Shown here piece after piece: positions 48,119 through 59,880 of a stretch of DNA of 64,000 bases. The notes under the pieces were generated by a model, which did no database searches, was not told the DNA's origin, and was given only the letters and a program-made list of their open reading frames with translations. Source of the stretch: Pyrus communis (lineage: Eukaryota; Streptophyta; Magnoliopsida; Rosales; Rosaceae); the NCBI RefSeq assembly GCF_963583255.1, contig NC_084816.1, positions 7,142,600-7,206,599 on the forward strand, given 5' to 3'. Within the stretch, counting starts at the first letter, position 1. Each line of letters starts with the position of its first letter. Position numbers and translations under genes: made by a program.

Positions 48119-50209
48119 TCTGTATGACTCAAAGTCAATCCATGATAACACCTAAGTTAGAGTTGCCTAATGCAACTTGTACGACTCATAAATCAATCCA
48201 TGATAACACCTGAGTCGGAGTTCCCTAATGTAACCTGTACAACTCATAGGCAACCTGTACGACAGTGTCGGAGTTGCCTATCATTGCAACCTGTACGACA
48301 GTGTCGGAGCTGCCTATCATTATCATTTCAACCTGTATGACAGGGTCGGAGCTGCCTATCATTGCAACCTGTACGACAATATCGGAGTTGCCTATTATTG
48401 CAACCTATACGACAGTGTCAGAGTTACACAAAACACTAATATAGTCATGCCCTAACTCAATCATTTCAAATAATACTATAAGCTCACCTGAACTTACTTG
48501 TACATCATGCGTTCACCTTAGCACTTTAAGGCATTCACAACAATTATATGTAGGTAATATGTTTATGGTTATACCATAATGCAATCTAAAACTCAACCAT
48601 ATCATAGTATTTTAGAATATACAAATATATATGACATGGCATAAAATGCATAAATCAATTTAAAAGCGTTTTGTGGAACTATCAATGATATACATACGAT
48701 AGAAGGAAAATATTCACTCACCTGAGGTCTGCGCTATGACTTCCTAGCACGAATATCGAGACGTCACGAACGATCCTCACCTAGAACAATTATTCAATCA
48801 CGTCTCAGAACTCTTATCAATAGGACACATAACTTACATAAAACACATCCCAATGACATTGTAGAATGATTTGAGACTCATTGACCAAAAGTCAACCGTC
48901 GATCAAAGATCAACGGTAGGGTCCACAACCTTACGTAACTCAATCCAAAAGATCTACATCTCAGATTTCCTATTCGTAATCTCCAAACATCCACATTTTG
49001 CTTCTAAAACATCATACTGAAGTTTCATTACAATCCAACGGTTGGATCTCCGCTAATTGCCAATTTCGGTGACGGTCAACGTTTTATTTTACGCACTTAT
49101 AAATCTAATTCGGGAAGATCCATATTTCAAATTCCCAATCTGTAAGTTTTGAATACCCTCAAATATTACATGCTATAATGTATTAAAGTTTGGTGACGAT
49201 CCAACGGTCGGATCGTCAACTCACATAATTTTCAAGTAGCGATCTTTATCAAAACTATGCTCAAACGATGAGATTTCATCAATCGGACTTCACCTATGGA
49301 ATTGGGGTATCGAACTTAGCTTAAAAAGGTCAAGGGCTGACTCGGCTCACGCGCCGCCGCACACGGCGGTCAGCTGCCCCAATTCGTCGGAAAATTCAAT
49401 TATCTCCAAAAATTCTCAAATTTTTCAAAAATGAAGATCTCAAAGAACGGAGTAAATTTTATACCTGTGACCAAGTCCAATTTGGTCGGGAAAGGCTCCA
49501 ATTTCACTCAAACCCTAAAATAGGTGAACTTCGATTCTCCTCCCTCGAACCCTAAAATAGGTGAACTTCGACTCTCCTCCCTCAGTGTTCCTACTTCTCT
49601 ACCATTGGTTGGGTCTTGTTCCTGGGCCCAAGGGAAGTTGATTAAGGGTGGTGGTGGGTAGTGAAACTCACCGGATCGAAGGAATCACCATCGAGCACCT
49701 TCGGTGCTCCAGTGAGGTTCTACACAAAATTGGACCTTAAAATCCTCAAATTTAGGTGGAGATGGTAGATGGGAAGTTGTGGAAGAGGTTGCAGGTCTTG
49801 GATGGTGGTGGTTTAATGGAAAAATGGCAAAAATCGCCGGAATTGGTTGGGTTGGGTGTGTGGTGCAAGGGTCAACGGGAAGGGGAGCTTCCCCTTTTCA
49901 TTTTTTTTTCTCTCTTCCTGATTTTTGATTGGTTACGATTCCCACATGGTGGGAGTTTTTTTCCTTTAAATCTATAATTTAGTGAAACAACTTCAAATGT
50001 CCGTAACTATACCGTTATAATCCGGACAAGTGAACGGTTTTCGCTTATGCGTTTGTACCAACGAGTATTACACAAATACGCCTAAAGAATAAGGCATACG
50101 TTCCTCTAGACGATGGTCGACAGAAGTCAAATTCCTTGCCTCTAGGGCATTTTCGTCAATTCCTAGATTAAAATAAATAAAAACGAAATTTTAGGGACGG
50201 GTTGTCACA
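48119..50209 (+). repeat. Partial 3' LTR of the long-LTR element
   Basis: Aligns with the solo LTR from its hairpin minisatellite to the end. Ends GGGTTGTCACA followed by TSD CTCTC. Has its own hairpin units (48120-48430) and a private 37-bp tandem duplication (about 49512-49585, AACCCTAAAATAGGTGAACT). The ORFs are not conserved as frames between LTR copies. Confidence 0.8.
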
Positions 50210-50300
50210 CTCTCTACATGCTTGAGATCATAGAAGTAGTCGGTCATGAATCCCCTTTCCGGGGATTCGGAAGTCCATAATCCGGTGCCCGAGGGTGGGT
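50210..50300 (-). pseudogene. TERMINAL EAR1-like gene fragment, part 2
   Basis: Minus-strand reading ESPERGFMTDYFYDLKHVE runs up to the LTR insertion point, where it would join ALREIRQQHMQQ at 28722. YDLKHVE next to ALREI fits the conserved FYDLRHAERALREI-type stretch in RRM1 of TERMINAL EAR1-like proteins as I remember it. Beyond about 50300 the sequence becomes Pro-rich and non-conserved. Confidence 0.65.
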
Positions 50301-50631
50301 TTTGGGTGGGGTGGAAGTGTGGGGTTGCGGGGGAGGTGAGGGTGGGGTGGGATGGGGTGCGCTCGGGGAAAAACATGGATTTTTTTTTTCTAATAGGATA
50401 AATTATTATAATATTTTAAATGCATAAAAAATTATTATTCTTGCCACGTGGCACAAATTTGGCAGCCACATCATCACATAATGGTTTATTTAACGGATTT
50501 TGTAACAGATTTATGAAATTGAAATAAAATTGATAAGTAAATGTATGAAATTGAAATGTTTTAAAGATGTTGTAAGGAATTGAAATCGATATTAACCTGA
50601 GGGGGTAAAATGTAATTTACCATTAATGATA

Positions 50632-51037
50632 TCCTTGTTACATGGCATACACATATGCATTGCAAAACAAGAAAAAAAAAAAGAGTTGTGTTGTGTCAAG
50701 TGCTCACTTGTGTAAAGAGTTAAGTTATGAGGATATTCAAGGGCTGAAGTTTGCCTTGAATATAAAATAATGAACCTTGAATATGTCAAGCGTCGGGGGA
50801 AGTGCCTGTATAATAAAGTGGAAACCGAGAATTTAATTCTGAAAATTGGGTTTAAGGGATGAACATGAGTTAACTCATATTATAAGGTATTCGGAGCCAA
50901 GTGGTATAAGCATGGTATGGGACGTGTAAGCTTGGGTGCCTTAGGTATGTGTTGATGGGATTAGAAGGGAGAGAGTACATCCATGCATCTCACTAGCATA
51001 TATATTTCATGCATTTGAAAGAATTGTCACAAAATAA
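50632..51037. other. 400-bp spacer between two Pack-MULEs
   Basis: AT-rich host sequence with no recognised gene or repeat. Confidence 0.4.
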
Positions 51038-51046
51038 TTATTATTT

Positions 51047-52233
51047 GGGTAAATTACATAATACCCCTCTCAGGTTTGAGGTTTATTACAACCCCATACA
51101 ACATCTTTAAAACATTTCATTTTCATACCTCATCTACTATTTTATTTCAATATAGTACCTTGGTTACATTTTCCATCCATTGATCCGTTAAGAGCTGATG
51201 TGGCTGCCATATTTATACCACGTGGCAACCATCTGTGTGCCATGTGGAAAAAAATTTAATTTTTTAATTAAAAAAAAACATGAATCTTCTCAACAAAAAA
51301 AAAAAAAAAAGAAAAAAAAAAAGAAAAACACAGAACCCACCCCACCTTCCCCGCAACCCCTCTTCTCCCTCCCGAGCCAAGCCTTCCAACCGCCATGGAC
51401 AATAGAAACCCGCAACTTCCACCCTCAATCAAGAGAAATTGGGTGGCGTCAGCACCGTAGTAGTGCACAATCTCTCGACAGGTAACGTGCTACACTGCGA
51501 GAAGCTTGGTGACGAGGGCGTACAGGGCAGGCATGCGGCGGTGGTCAATTCGGAGCTTGATGAAGATGAAGAAGAAGACGCAGAAGAAGAAGCCAATGGC
51601 GGAGATGTTGAAAAGGTATTGGATGTTGTCGTACCATGCCTCGTAGGTATCGGTGCCATCGCCGGGGGATGGCGGAGGAGAGAGAGTGTCATTCATAGAG
51701 GGGATGGGGGAGAAGGCTAAAGATTGATAAGATGTAGGCAACATAGGCGTGGGAAATCTAGGGATTGAGGAACCATAATTTAGGGTTTCTCAGGTGGGAT
51801 TTGAGGTAATTGGGATTGAATTGGACTGGGATTTTCTTCATGTGGGGGAGGAATTAGGGTTTGGGTTGAGGAGTTTTGGAGGGAATTTGGGGTTGTGGGG
51901 AATAAAAGGAAGATGTTGGAATTTTTACTGGGTGGAGTGTTCGATGCTGAGTTCTGCGTTTTTGAGTTCTTTTTATTTTATTTTGGTTGAGAAGATTCAG
52001 GTTTAGAAAAAAAAAATTTAATTTTTTTTTTTGCCACATGGCACACAGGTGGTAGCCACATGGTAAAAATGTGGCAGTCACGTCAGCTCTTAACGGATTA
52101 ATGGATGGAAAATGTAACGGAGGTACTATATTGAAATAAAATAGTAGGTGATGTATGAAAGTGAAATGTTTGAAAGATGTTGTATGGGGTTATAATAGAC
52201 CTCAAACTTGAGGGGGTATTATGTAATTTACCC
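51047..52233. mobile_element. Intact Pack-MULE, 1187 bp, with OSCA/CSC1-like gene fragment
   Basis: Terminal inverted repeats of about 250 bp (GGGTAAATTACATAATACCC and its complement), flanked by a perfect 9-bp duplication TTATTATTT (51038-51046 and 52234-52242), so a Mutator-type element. The arms share GGTAAATTACA, ACAACATCTTTAAAACATTT and CCACGTGGCA with the Pack-MULE at 28080-50621. The non-arm centre (51330-51990) holds host gene sequence. No transposase, so it depended on one elsewhere. Confidence 0.92.
51385..51744 (-). pseudogene. Captured OSCA/CSC1-like channel gene fragment (5' end)
   Basis: About 120 codons in one frame from an ATG at 51744. AWYDNIQYLFNISAIGFFFC and VFFFIFIKLRIDHRRMPAL (first membrane segment and following loop), KLLAV, a stop where the family has Trp, then YYGADATQFLLIEGGSCGFL (second membrane segment). 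This order fits the N-terminus of hyperosmolality-gated calcium channels of the OSCA4/CSC1-like type (from memory). Only the first about 15% of such a protein (usually 700-800 aa) is present. Part of a Pack-MULE and not functional. Confidence 0.8.
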
Positions 52234-52242
52234 TTATTATTT

Positions 52243-53035
52243 TGTTGGTAGTTTTTGTTATGAATTAATTTGTGCACTATAGTTATTCCGCTGCGTATTC
52301 AATAAATTTTATGTACGATTTTGTTATACGATATATTGTGTAATCAGTACAAAATAATTTTATTTTAATTTTCCACCATATCTTGGTTGTAGAATTTATT
52401 TCTATAGCTAAGATATGGCTCACACCCTAGCTCATGAATGGTCTTTATCCACGGATCATGACGTGACATCTATCAATTTCAAATCTCAACGATCAAAGCC
52501 AAAAACTTTTTGCTACGTTTAGTTTATATTATATTATCCTATATGAGAACTGCGTCCCTCCCTCTTCAACCTGCATTACGCACTCAAAAGAGGAATTTGA
52601 AAGTAAACGAGGTCAATAGATACTAGATTCTGTGGGCACAAAATCTCACATCTCACATCTCAAGTAGTGCGTTATAAGTTAACATTAATGGCTATGTATT
52701 CTAGTTTTGACATTGATGACAAAATCAAGTCTAGGCCAAGAACAAATTAGCATTCATGATACCAATTAGAGTTGAGGTGAGAGGGATATATCAAGAAAAT
52801 TGCAAACAAGCTACATGTAGTAAATGAAAACAAATTGATCCATTGATCGTAAGAAAAACTTTCATGTCTCGGATTTACTGTACTTTTCCCTTCTTATAAA
52901 CTCGTCAACTGATCAGATTTGGGAAAAGAGATGAATATAGATTTAAACTTGTGTAAGTTATTCTTGTATATTTCAAGTTAATAAGGTTATTAATCCTAGC
53001 AAAATGTTATAGATCGATTGATGTGAAAATTAACT
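52243..53035. other. Gene-free AT-rich stretch
   Basis: No coding region, RNA gene or bounded repeat recognised. Confidence 0.4.
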
Positions 53036-54945
53036 TGACACACAAATTAAACCTAATGTTAACAACTGTAGTATATATGTAAGTAAGGATCGTTCTAGAC
53101 TGGGGATTAACTAGAGATGCTAATCAACACAAATAAGACTTAAAAACACTAAATTAGACTCTATAGACTCAAAACTAACTCAAAACACTCAAAACAACAA
53201 CAAACAATAAAAAAAGACTCAATTCTAGACCTAACAAGTGATTTTTACAAAAATAAGACTTAATTTGACTCAAGAGACTAAAAGAAAACAGATTTTGACT
53301 CAAATAACAAGACTCAATCAAGGGGGATTGTTTTTGACGAATTTAAAACTTAAAACAGAAACTTTGCATAAAACACTTTATAAAAACGAATTTGGTGCAT
53401 TGAAAAGGGTGAAAGGCTAGTTAGAGGGTCCTTCTCCACACATAACATATGCATACAAACCAATTTCCAGTTATTATTCCTTTAGACTATGAATGACAAC
53501 ACCCCAAGTTAACCGTGATAGCACAAATTAACCATCAGATTTTCCTTAACTCATTGAATTGGATGGAATACACATCGCAACCAAATTATCCTTATCAAGT
53601 TCCCTAACTACGAAAAGCATGATAGAAAGACATATCAAAGGTCACTAAGTTCTTTGAAAACCATAAGCATTGACGAGGCATTCGTAACTATGAAAAGCAT
53701 GATACTCATGCCAAGAATTTACTTAACACAATCATGACTAGTGACTTCCACTACTTGTGAATATAAGTTCATAACGATTAGGTGAAACTTCCTTATACTC
53801 TAGCATCAAATTCATGCATGCAAATTAAGTGTTGACCCTCAATTAACATACATAAACAAGTTTTGATAACTCAGATAAGCAAATCACATTCAAGACTCAA
53901 GAAACAATAACTGGACGTAATCAATTCATATAAAACATATAATCATGGCTTCGAATTCACCTCCAACTATAAAGAAATTAGTTCCTCATGTTCATCATAA
54001 TTGAAAACCAAATTAAAATAAACATCAAACTAAAACTAAGGATAGAAAGAACCCAGAAACGCTCCAACACTCCAAAGTAGGCTTACGACACTCCCTTGGA
54101 TGGTGGCAGGCACGACACTCTTCTTCTCCTTCCTTCCTTGATGCGACACTAGAGAGATTTAGGTGTATGTGGTGTGAATTGTGGTGTGAGATGGTTGAAT
54201 GAATGAATGCTTGAATGAGTTAATGGATGGATCATTTTCTGCGGCAGAAACATGTATTTATATGCTAGGGTTTTGCACAATTTCTGAAGGGAAAATGATT
54301 GCTCAATCCTAAGGGAAAAAGGTTAGGGTTTGGTAGAAACCAAGGGGGATAGGGAGAGGGTGCGGCATACAATTAGGATCAGGAATAGGGCTTCTAGAAA
54401 GGGTATTATGGCATGTTTCTAGAAGAACAAGGGCTAAGGGTGTAGCACCAATGTAGGAGAAGGATAGAGCTTCTAGAACCTGATATTTAGGTGAATTAAT
54501 ATGAAATTAAGTCCTCTTTGCAGCTGGAATTAAGGTGGAACAAGATTAGGTTATGATAAGATAAGATAATGTTGGATAAGGTTTGAATAAGATAAGGTTG
54601 TTTGGATAATGTTCCATGTTTCTTGCTCTTTCCTTATCTTCTTTGTCTTGAACTTGTTTCTCCAGATTTGTAGCATGTTCCTAGCCTCTTTTAACTTCAA
54701 ATTCGTTCATCCACCTTGCTCCATATGCAAGCTATCCATTCCAAGCCTAAAATTGCTCCAAATAGCTCGAAAATGCACTTTCTTGCCTCTTTTGCCATTT
54801 AAACCTACAAACACATGAAGATAGCTTAAATCACTATAATAAATAGAAACTAACTATGTAAATACAAGAAAACAAGCTAACTAAGTCCTATCATCGATAC
54901 ATACCATAATCATTATGCACTACATCGACATGGCATAAAAAAAAT
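53036..54945 (-). mobile_element. Probable LTR-type repeat, about 1.9 kb, minus strand
   Basis: In minus orientation it starts near TGTCGATGTAGTGCATAATG, has a TATA-like CATATAAATACATG (about 54250-54263) and ends near ACTACAGTTGTTAACA. The middle (TTGATGCTAGAGTATAAGGA, then GGTTTGTATGCATATGTTAT) is of a type I associate with long LTRs or leaders of plant gypsy elements. No target duplication found, so ends are uncertain. No coding domain. Confidence 0.35.
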
Positions 54946-56106
54946 CGTTAAATCAAATGACGCGGAATATTGTTGGTAGCACTTCGTTTTATTTCTTATT
55001 TATCGTAGGAATCTTACGTACATGTTTTGCATATAAAAAGTACGAATCTTATCAATAATAATTGTGTGTTATCCAATTAGTTATTTGTTGCATATATTTG
55101 TGTTATCCAATTAGCTAGGTTGATGAGATGAAATGCCTCTTTTTTCAGATAGAAAGAGATGCACCTTTCAAAGTGCAACCATCGAAACTGAAGTCCGCCA
55201 CCAAAGTTGACCCAATCCCACATCATATAGTATATGCTAGGGTTTGGTTTAAGGGAAGCCTCAAACAAACTAAGAGCTAATTAATTCAGAAAAAAAAAGT
55301 TCTTGGATTTTGTTAATTAATCAAAATAACAAATAGGGAGGAACTTAATTTAGCGACAAGGGTCCGTAGGTGCATAAAAGAAATGTGGGATTATAATTGT
55401 AGTAATGAAGGAGACATTAAAGTGTAAAGAGAAGTGTGGTTTAGTTAATTTCTTCTTAGTTCACAAAAAGGAACACCAATAATTTTTTAAGTATTATGGG
55501 AGGCTATAGCTTTTTCTTTTAAGAAAAATAGCGCTAACATGCACAACATGATAAATCAATGGTGACATATCCAAAACCTAGGAACACACAAAGTCATCGC
55601 AAAGATGTGAGGCCACGCAAACCGCTAGGTGGCACAAACATACACAAACACAAAACACAACTAAGTTGAGAAGAAAACCATCGTCAGTTCATCTCCACAA
55701 CGACAAAGCAAGGTGCACAAATCTCGCCCCTCTGCAACCGAATTTGCATCAGTCACAACCCAATCAAGATGTCTCCATTACATACTTGACCGTGAAAGAC
55801 GATTCAATAACAAATATGTCCATGAGTCCACAACCATCATCGAATCAAGCTAGATCAGCTACCAAAGACATACTAAAAAAACTATCATTTCAACAATTGA
55901 AATTAAAAAGAAATAATAATAATCATTTTGATCAATTTCCATTTGTTCTTTATTTATATATTTCTTTTTATCCAGATGTAGATGCATTCCTATTTAGAAT
56001 GGTGACCACACCAATAATTTGGCTGGGTCTTATATTCTACATGTTCCAAATACTTTTTAACCTCACCATATCATACAAAAGCTAAAGTCATGCTTTCATC
56101 TATCAA
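54946..56106. other. Gene-free stretch
   Basis: AT-rich. TGTGTTATCCAATTAG occurs twice (55063 and 55097). An ORF at 55666-56085 shows no recognisable similarity. Nothing else supported. Confidence 0.4.
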
Positions 56107-56760
56107 ATTTTGTTTTTTTTTTTTTTTTTTTTTTTTAAGGAAGAAAGGTAATAACATTACCAACAACACACCAAAGTTACAAAGAAAGAGGGCCAATTAC
56201 AAGAGAAATACGAAATAAGATATGGACCCCCCAAAACAAAGCCCAAACAAAGGTTTTGAGCCCAGAAACAGACAAACCAAACAGCGAACCCTAGTCCTGC
56301 AAGAACAGATGCCGCTGAAGTATCTCTGAGATCCTGCTGGAAACCGTATCTCCGCACAGACTCCATAGGTCCAGCCTTCCAACTTCGCATAATTGATGAA
56401 AGAGATCACTCCAACATCCTCAAAAAAGCAGCATGCAAATTGGAACCACAACCACAAACCAAAGGAAGCTAGTGAGAATGACCCATTAGCATCAAATCCA
56501 TCGAAGACAACAGAGCCACCGAAGAAAAATCCATGGGAGGTGGTGGTGTGAAAACCCAAGCCGAAGCTCTACGCACTTCTCAAGGGAATCGCGTCGAAAC
56601 GCATTGATAGATTGTGGTTACAGATACAAAAATATATGGGGTTGAAGAAAACCAGAGCCAAATTCAAAGGGCAGGAAGAGGAAGGAAGAAAACCATGGAG
56701 GTGGAAGATGGGAGAGGGGAAAGATCGGAGACGTATAAAAAGGATTTGTAACATTTCCAA
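56107..56760 (-). mobile_element. Non-autonomous poly(A) retroposon, second member, minus strand
   Basis: In minus orientation it has a CT-rich start (TCTTTCCCCTCTCCCATCTT), a GC-richer body and the 3' end TGTTGTTGGTAATGTTATTA followed by CCTTTCTTCC and a 25-30-base A tail (T run at 56111-56136). The 3' end resembles that of the element at 2414-3236. No RT. Target duplication not clear. The minus-strand ORFs match nothing known. Confidence 0.55.
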
Positions 56761-56787
56761 ATTAAATTAATGAATGTGTGGGAGGAC

Positions 56788-59700
56788 TAGTGACACACCC
56801 CGACCCAGAAAGTCCACTTGGACCCTGAATCGAGCTGTGCTGGCCGACACCTAGAAGGTGACGAAGCCATAAAATGTGATAGTGTATAAAAAGTGAATGA
56901 ATTTGAATTTAAAAGTGTCTAAATACCAGAGTGCGCTATGAGTGGGAGCGAACCCATTTCACACGCGATGTCAGAGCATCAGTAAGGTACAGTAGTGTGG
57001 GTAAGAATCATACCCTCAAAAATATCCATCAATACTAAGATTCGCCACAGATTCTTGTCGATACAAACTCAGCAGTTAAAACCTGGAGGGCACCAAACAG
57101 AAGGTGTGAGTAAGCAATAAAACCAAGCTTCCCAAAGTTACTACCTCTAAAAAAGTAATGCCCCTAAATGTAAAACCCGTATCGTTTTCCATAAGACAGT
57201 ACAACATATATACATATATCCAAACCATACTCAGAAATGACCAAAACCGCGGTTTGCCATCAACTCCACCATACATTAATAAGTAGGCCAAATGAACTAA
57301 ATCAATACAAAGTGATATATCAGTCAGAGTCATCTAAAATGACTTGTACATCTTATCCATATCTCATCAATCATGGCTAGCATATAAGTCGGAGTCACCT
57401 ATGGTGACCTGTACGACTTATCCATATCTCATCAATCATGACTAGCATATAAGTCAGAGTCACCTATAGTGACCTGTACGACTTATCCATATCTCATCAA
57501 TCCTGGCTAGCCAATAGCTCAATAAGTATACCTGCACACGAGTTGGAACCACCTAAAATGGTCTGTACGACAGGACTGGGTGTAAATAAATATGCTCAAG
57601 TGCTACGATCACGTGAAGACTGGGCGAATAATCGCGGGTCACCTACGAGTCGGAACCACCTAAAGTGAGCGTAAGGTGCGGGAGGTGAACATCACGTGAA
57701 GGACTGTGCCCTGGCCACGGGCGGGAGCACTAACACCGGGGTGCAGGTTTATGAGCTCTCAATGCATCTCAATATAACATGTGCAACTCATGGCAACTAG
57801 TACGACAGTATCGAAGTTGCCTAACTCATAACTGTAGTCATGCTATAATGCAATCGATTCAACTATTACCAAAAACTCACCTGAACTTACCTGGGTGTCC
57901 TAAGTTCACCTTTGCACTTGAAAGCATTCCCAATAATTATATGCAAGTAATATACATATGGATATATCATGATGCAATCTACTACTTAACCATGTCGTAG
58001 CATTTTCAATTATAAACAATATGGTGTGAAGTGTACAATCAGTAACGCCCTACTCCCAAACTACTTATTTTCAGGGATAATTATCCATGACAACCCAATT
58101 AACTCTAATTTAACTAACTAATTCACAAAACTAAAACTTGCCTTTACAAATTTCCTTCGCATTACTCAATTTCCCAAACAAGGCTTTTGTCTCAAATATT
58201 TTATGGCTGCATCTAACGTCTCGTTAGACTGCCTACGTACCCTAGACAGGGATCAAGCCATTCGTAGTTCATATAGTACTTCAAGCATTCACATAAATAT
58301 GTATGAAAGTAATATGTCTAATCAATTTAAAAGTGTCAATAGAACTCTCAATAATATGTACGATAAAAAGGAAAAGATACACTCACCTGGAGTCCACGCT
58401 ATGATTCTCTAGCGCACGCATCGAGGCGTCCTGAATGATTGGTCCCTGTGACCAATTATCAAATCACATCTCAGAACTCTTATCCGTAGAATATGTAATT
58501 CACATAAAACACAACCTCAACGACATTCTAAAATAGTTTGATACCCATTGACCACAAGTCAACCGTCGATCAAAGATCGACGGTAGGGTTTACAACCTTG
58601 TATAACTTGACCCGGAAGATCCGCATATCAGATTTCCAATCCGCAAATCCCAACGATCCACAATATGTTTCTAGAATAACATATTAAAATTTCATTACGA
58701 TCCAACGGTCAGATCTCCGCCAATTGCCTAAAACAAGTGGCCGTGAACATTTATTTTACTAACTTACAAATCCAATTCAGGAAGATCCGTAAGTCGGATT
58801 CCCGATCCGTAAATTCCTATAATCTTTAAATATTACGTATTATAATGTATCCAATTTTGGTGACAATCTAACGGTCGGATCATCGATTCACATTTTATCA
58901 AGTAACGTATCGTAACGAATTTAGGTTCTAACTATCAACCTATGTCATTCAAATGACAAAACTGAATTCAAGACATTTGACATAGCCTTAAAATAGCATT
59001 GGCGGCCCACTAGCCACGCGCCGCAGCGGGTGGCGGTCGGCCGCCCCGACTCGCCAGAAAATTCAACTATTTCCAAAAATTCTCAAACTTCACAGAAATG
59101 AATATCTCAGTGAGTGTAGCAACTTTCATACCTGCCACGAAGTCCAAAAGTGGACGGAAGATGGTCAATTTTGCCCACGAAGCCGGCGGGTGCCTAAAAC
59201 TTCCCGACATCGATTCGTCGTCTACGGTGGTCCAACGGGGTCAATTTTGGTTGGGTTTTTCTCCTGGGATGATGGGCTACAAAGCCCAAGTGGTGGCATC
59301 GGCCATTGCTTTGCCGATTTGCCGGAAAATCGAGAAAGGTGGCCGGAGCACCATTGATTTTCGTCAACTTTCGTGGCCTTAAACCGCCTCATACCATGGT
59401 TAATCAAGGTGGTTCTTGGGTGGGTTTTGTAGAGGGGAATGAGAGCTTCAAGATGGTGGTGGTGGCATCAAAAAAATCCACCGGAGTTGGCCGGAATCGG
59501 CCTTGGAAAGTGGGTGGTCGCGAGTGGGAAAAACCCACGGGAAAGCTGGGATTTTTTTTTTTTTTTTTTTTCTTTCCTTTTTCTGATTGGGCTTCACCTT
59601 AAATAACCAATTTCTGATTGGGGATTTAATTTAATCAACACTAAACCTTGAATAACCAATTTCGAACGTCCGTAACTATACCGTTATAATCTGGACTCGC

Positions 59701-59880
59701 AAACGGCTTTCGCCTATGCGTTCACATCCACGAGTATTACGAGAATATGTTAAAAGAATAAGTCATACGTCTCTCTAGACGATGGTTAACAGAAGTCAAA
59801 GTCCTTGCCTCTAGGGCAATTTCGTAAATTCACGCTTTTTAAATAAAATAAGAACGTAAAATTTGGAACGGGTTGTCACA
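56788..59880 (+). mobile_element. Solo LTR of 3093 bp with TSD ACTAG
   Basis: Begins TGACACACCCCGACCC, ends ACGGGTTGTCACA, and ACTAG flanks it on both sides (56783-56787 and 59881-59885). Same family as the LTRs at 28723-29906 and 48119-50209. It contains a hairpin minisatellite (57330-57560). Near the 3' end ORFs (59098-59382 and 59306-59602) read like proteins but are not kept as frames in the other LTR copy. No internal retroviral region, so it is a solo LTR, unusually long for a plant LTR. Confidence 0.88.
57330..57560. repeat. Hairpin minisatellite in the solo LTR
   Basis: Three full units of about 64 bp containing AAGTCGGAGTCACC, TAT, GGTGACC and GTACGACTT. Each is an extended imperfect palindrome. 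The stem sequence differs from that in the other LTR copies while pairing is kept. Confidence 0.75.

Larger units (their letters stand above)
28723..50209 (+). mobile_element. LTR retrotransposon insertion with partial long LTRs, TSD CTCTC
   Basis: The left end starts TGACACATCCGACCC, the right end stops GGGTTGTCACA, and CTCTC flanks both sides (28718-28722 and 50210-50214). Comparison with the complete solo LTR at 56788-59880 shows that 28723-29906 is the 5' part and about 48119-50209 the 3' part of this LTR. The two overlap by about 0.5-0.6 kb and are about 95% alike by eye in the shared unique part, as expected for the two LTRs of one insertion. The interior holds plus-strand gypsy gag-RT and the minus-strand Tat element. 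That the gag-RT belongs to this LTR family is inference. Confidence 0.75.
28080..50621. mobile_element. Pack-MULE with TERMINAL EAR1-like gene fragment, split by nested LTR elements
   Basis: Terminal inverted repeats of about 230 bp: the left arm begins GGGTAAATTACAT (28080) and the right arm ends ATGTAATTTACC (50621). ATTAATGATA flanks both sides (28070-28079 and 50622-50631), a 9-10-bp Mutator-type duplication. Between the arms lies a host gene fragment. Without the nested LTR retrotransposon (28723-50209 plus one CTCTC) the element would be about 1.05 kb, close to the intact sister element at 51047-52233, whose arms are similar. The left arm has a 29-bp tandem duplication (28121-28149, 28150-28178). 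No transposase. Confidence 0.85.

Noticed and set aside
56197..56559. 120-codon minus-strand ORF rich in Phe and Gly
   Set aside because: Lies in a poly(A) retroposon and matches no family. A second frame is equally open.
59098..59602. Overlapping ORFs that read like a conserved plant protein (FIPATKSKSGRKMVNFAHE)
   Set aside because: They lie within the solo LTR. The matching segment of the other LTR copy (about 49432 onward) keeps only a few residues before stops.
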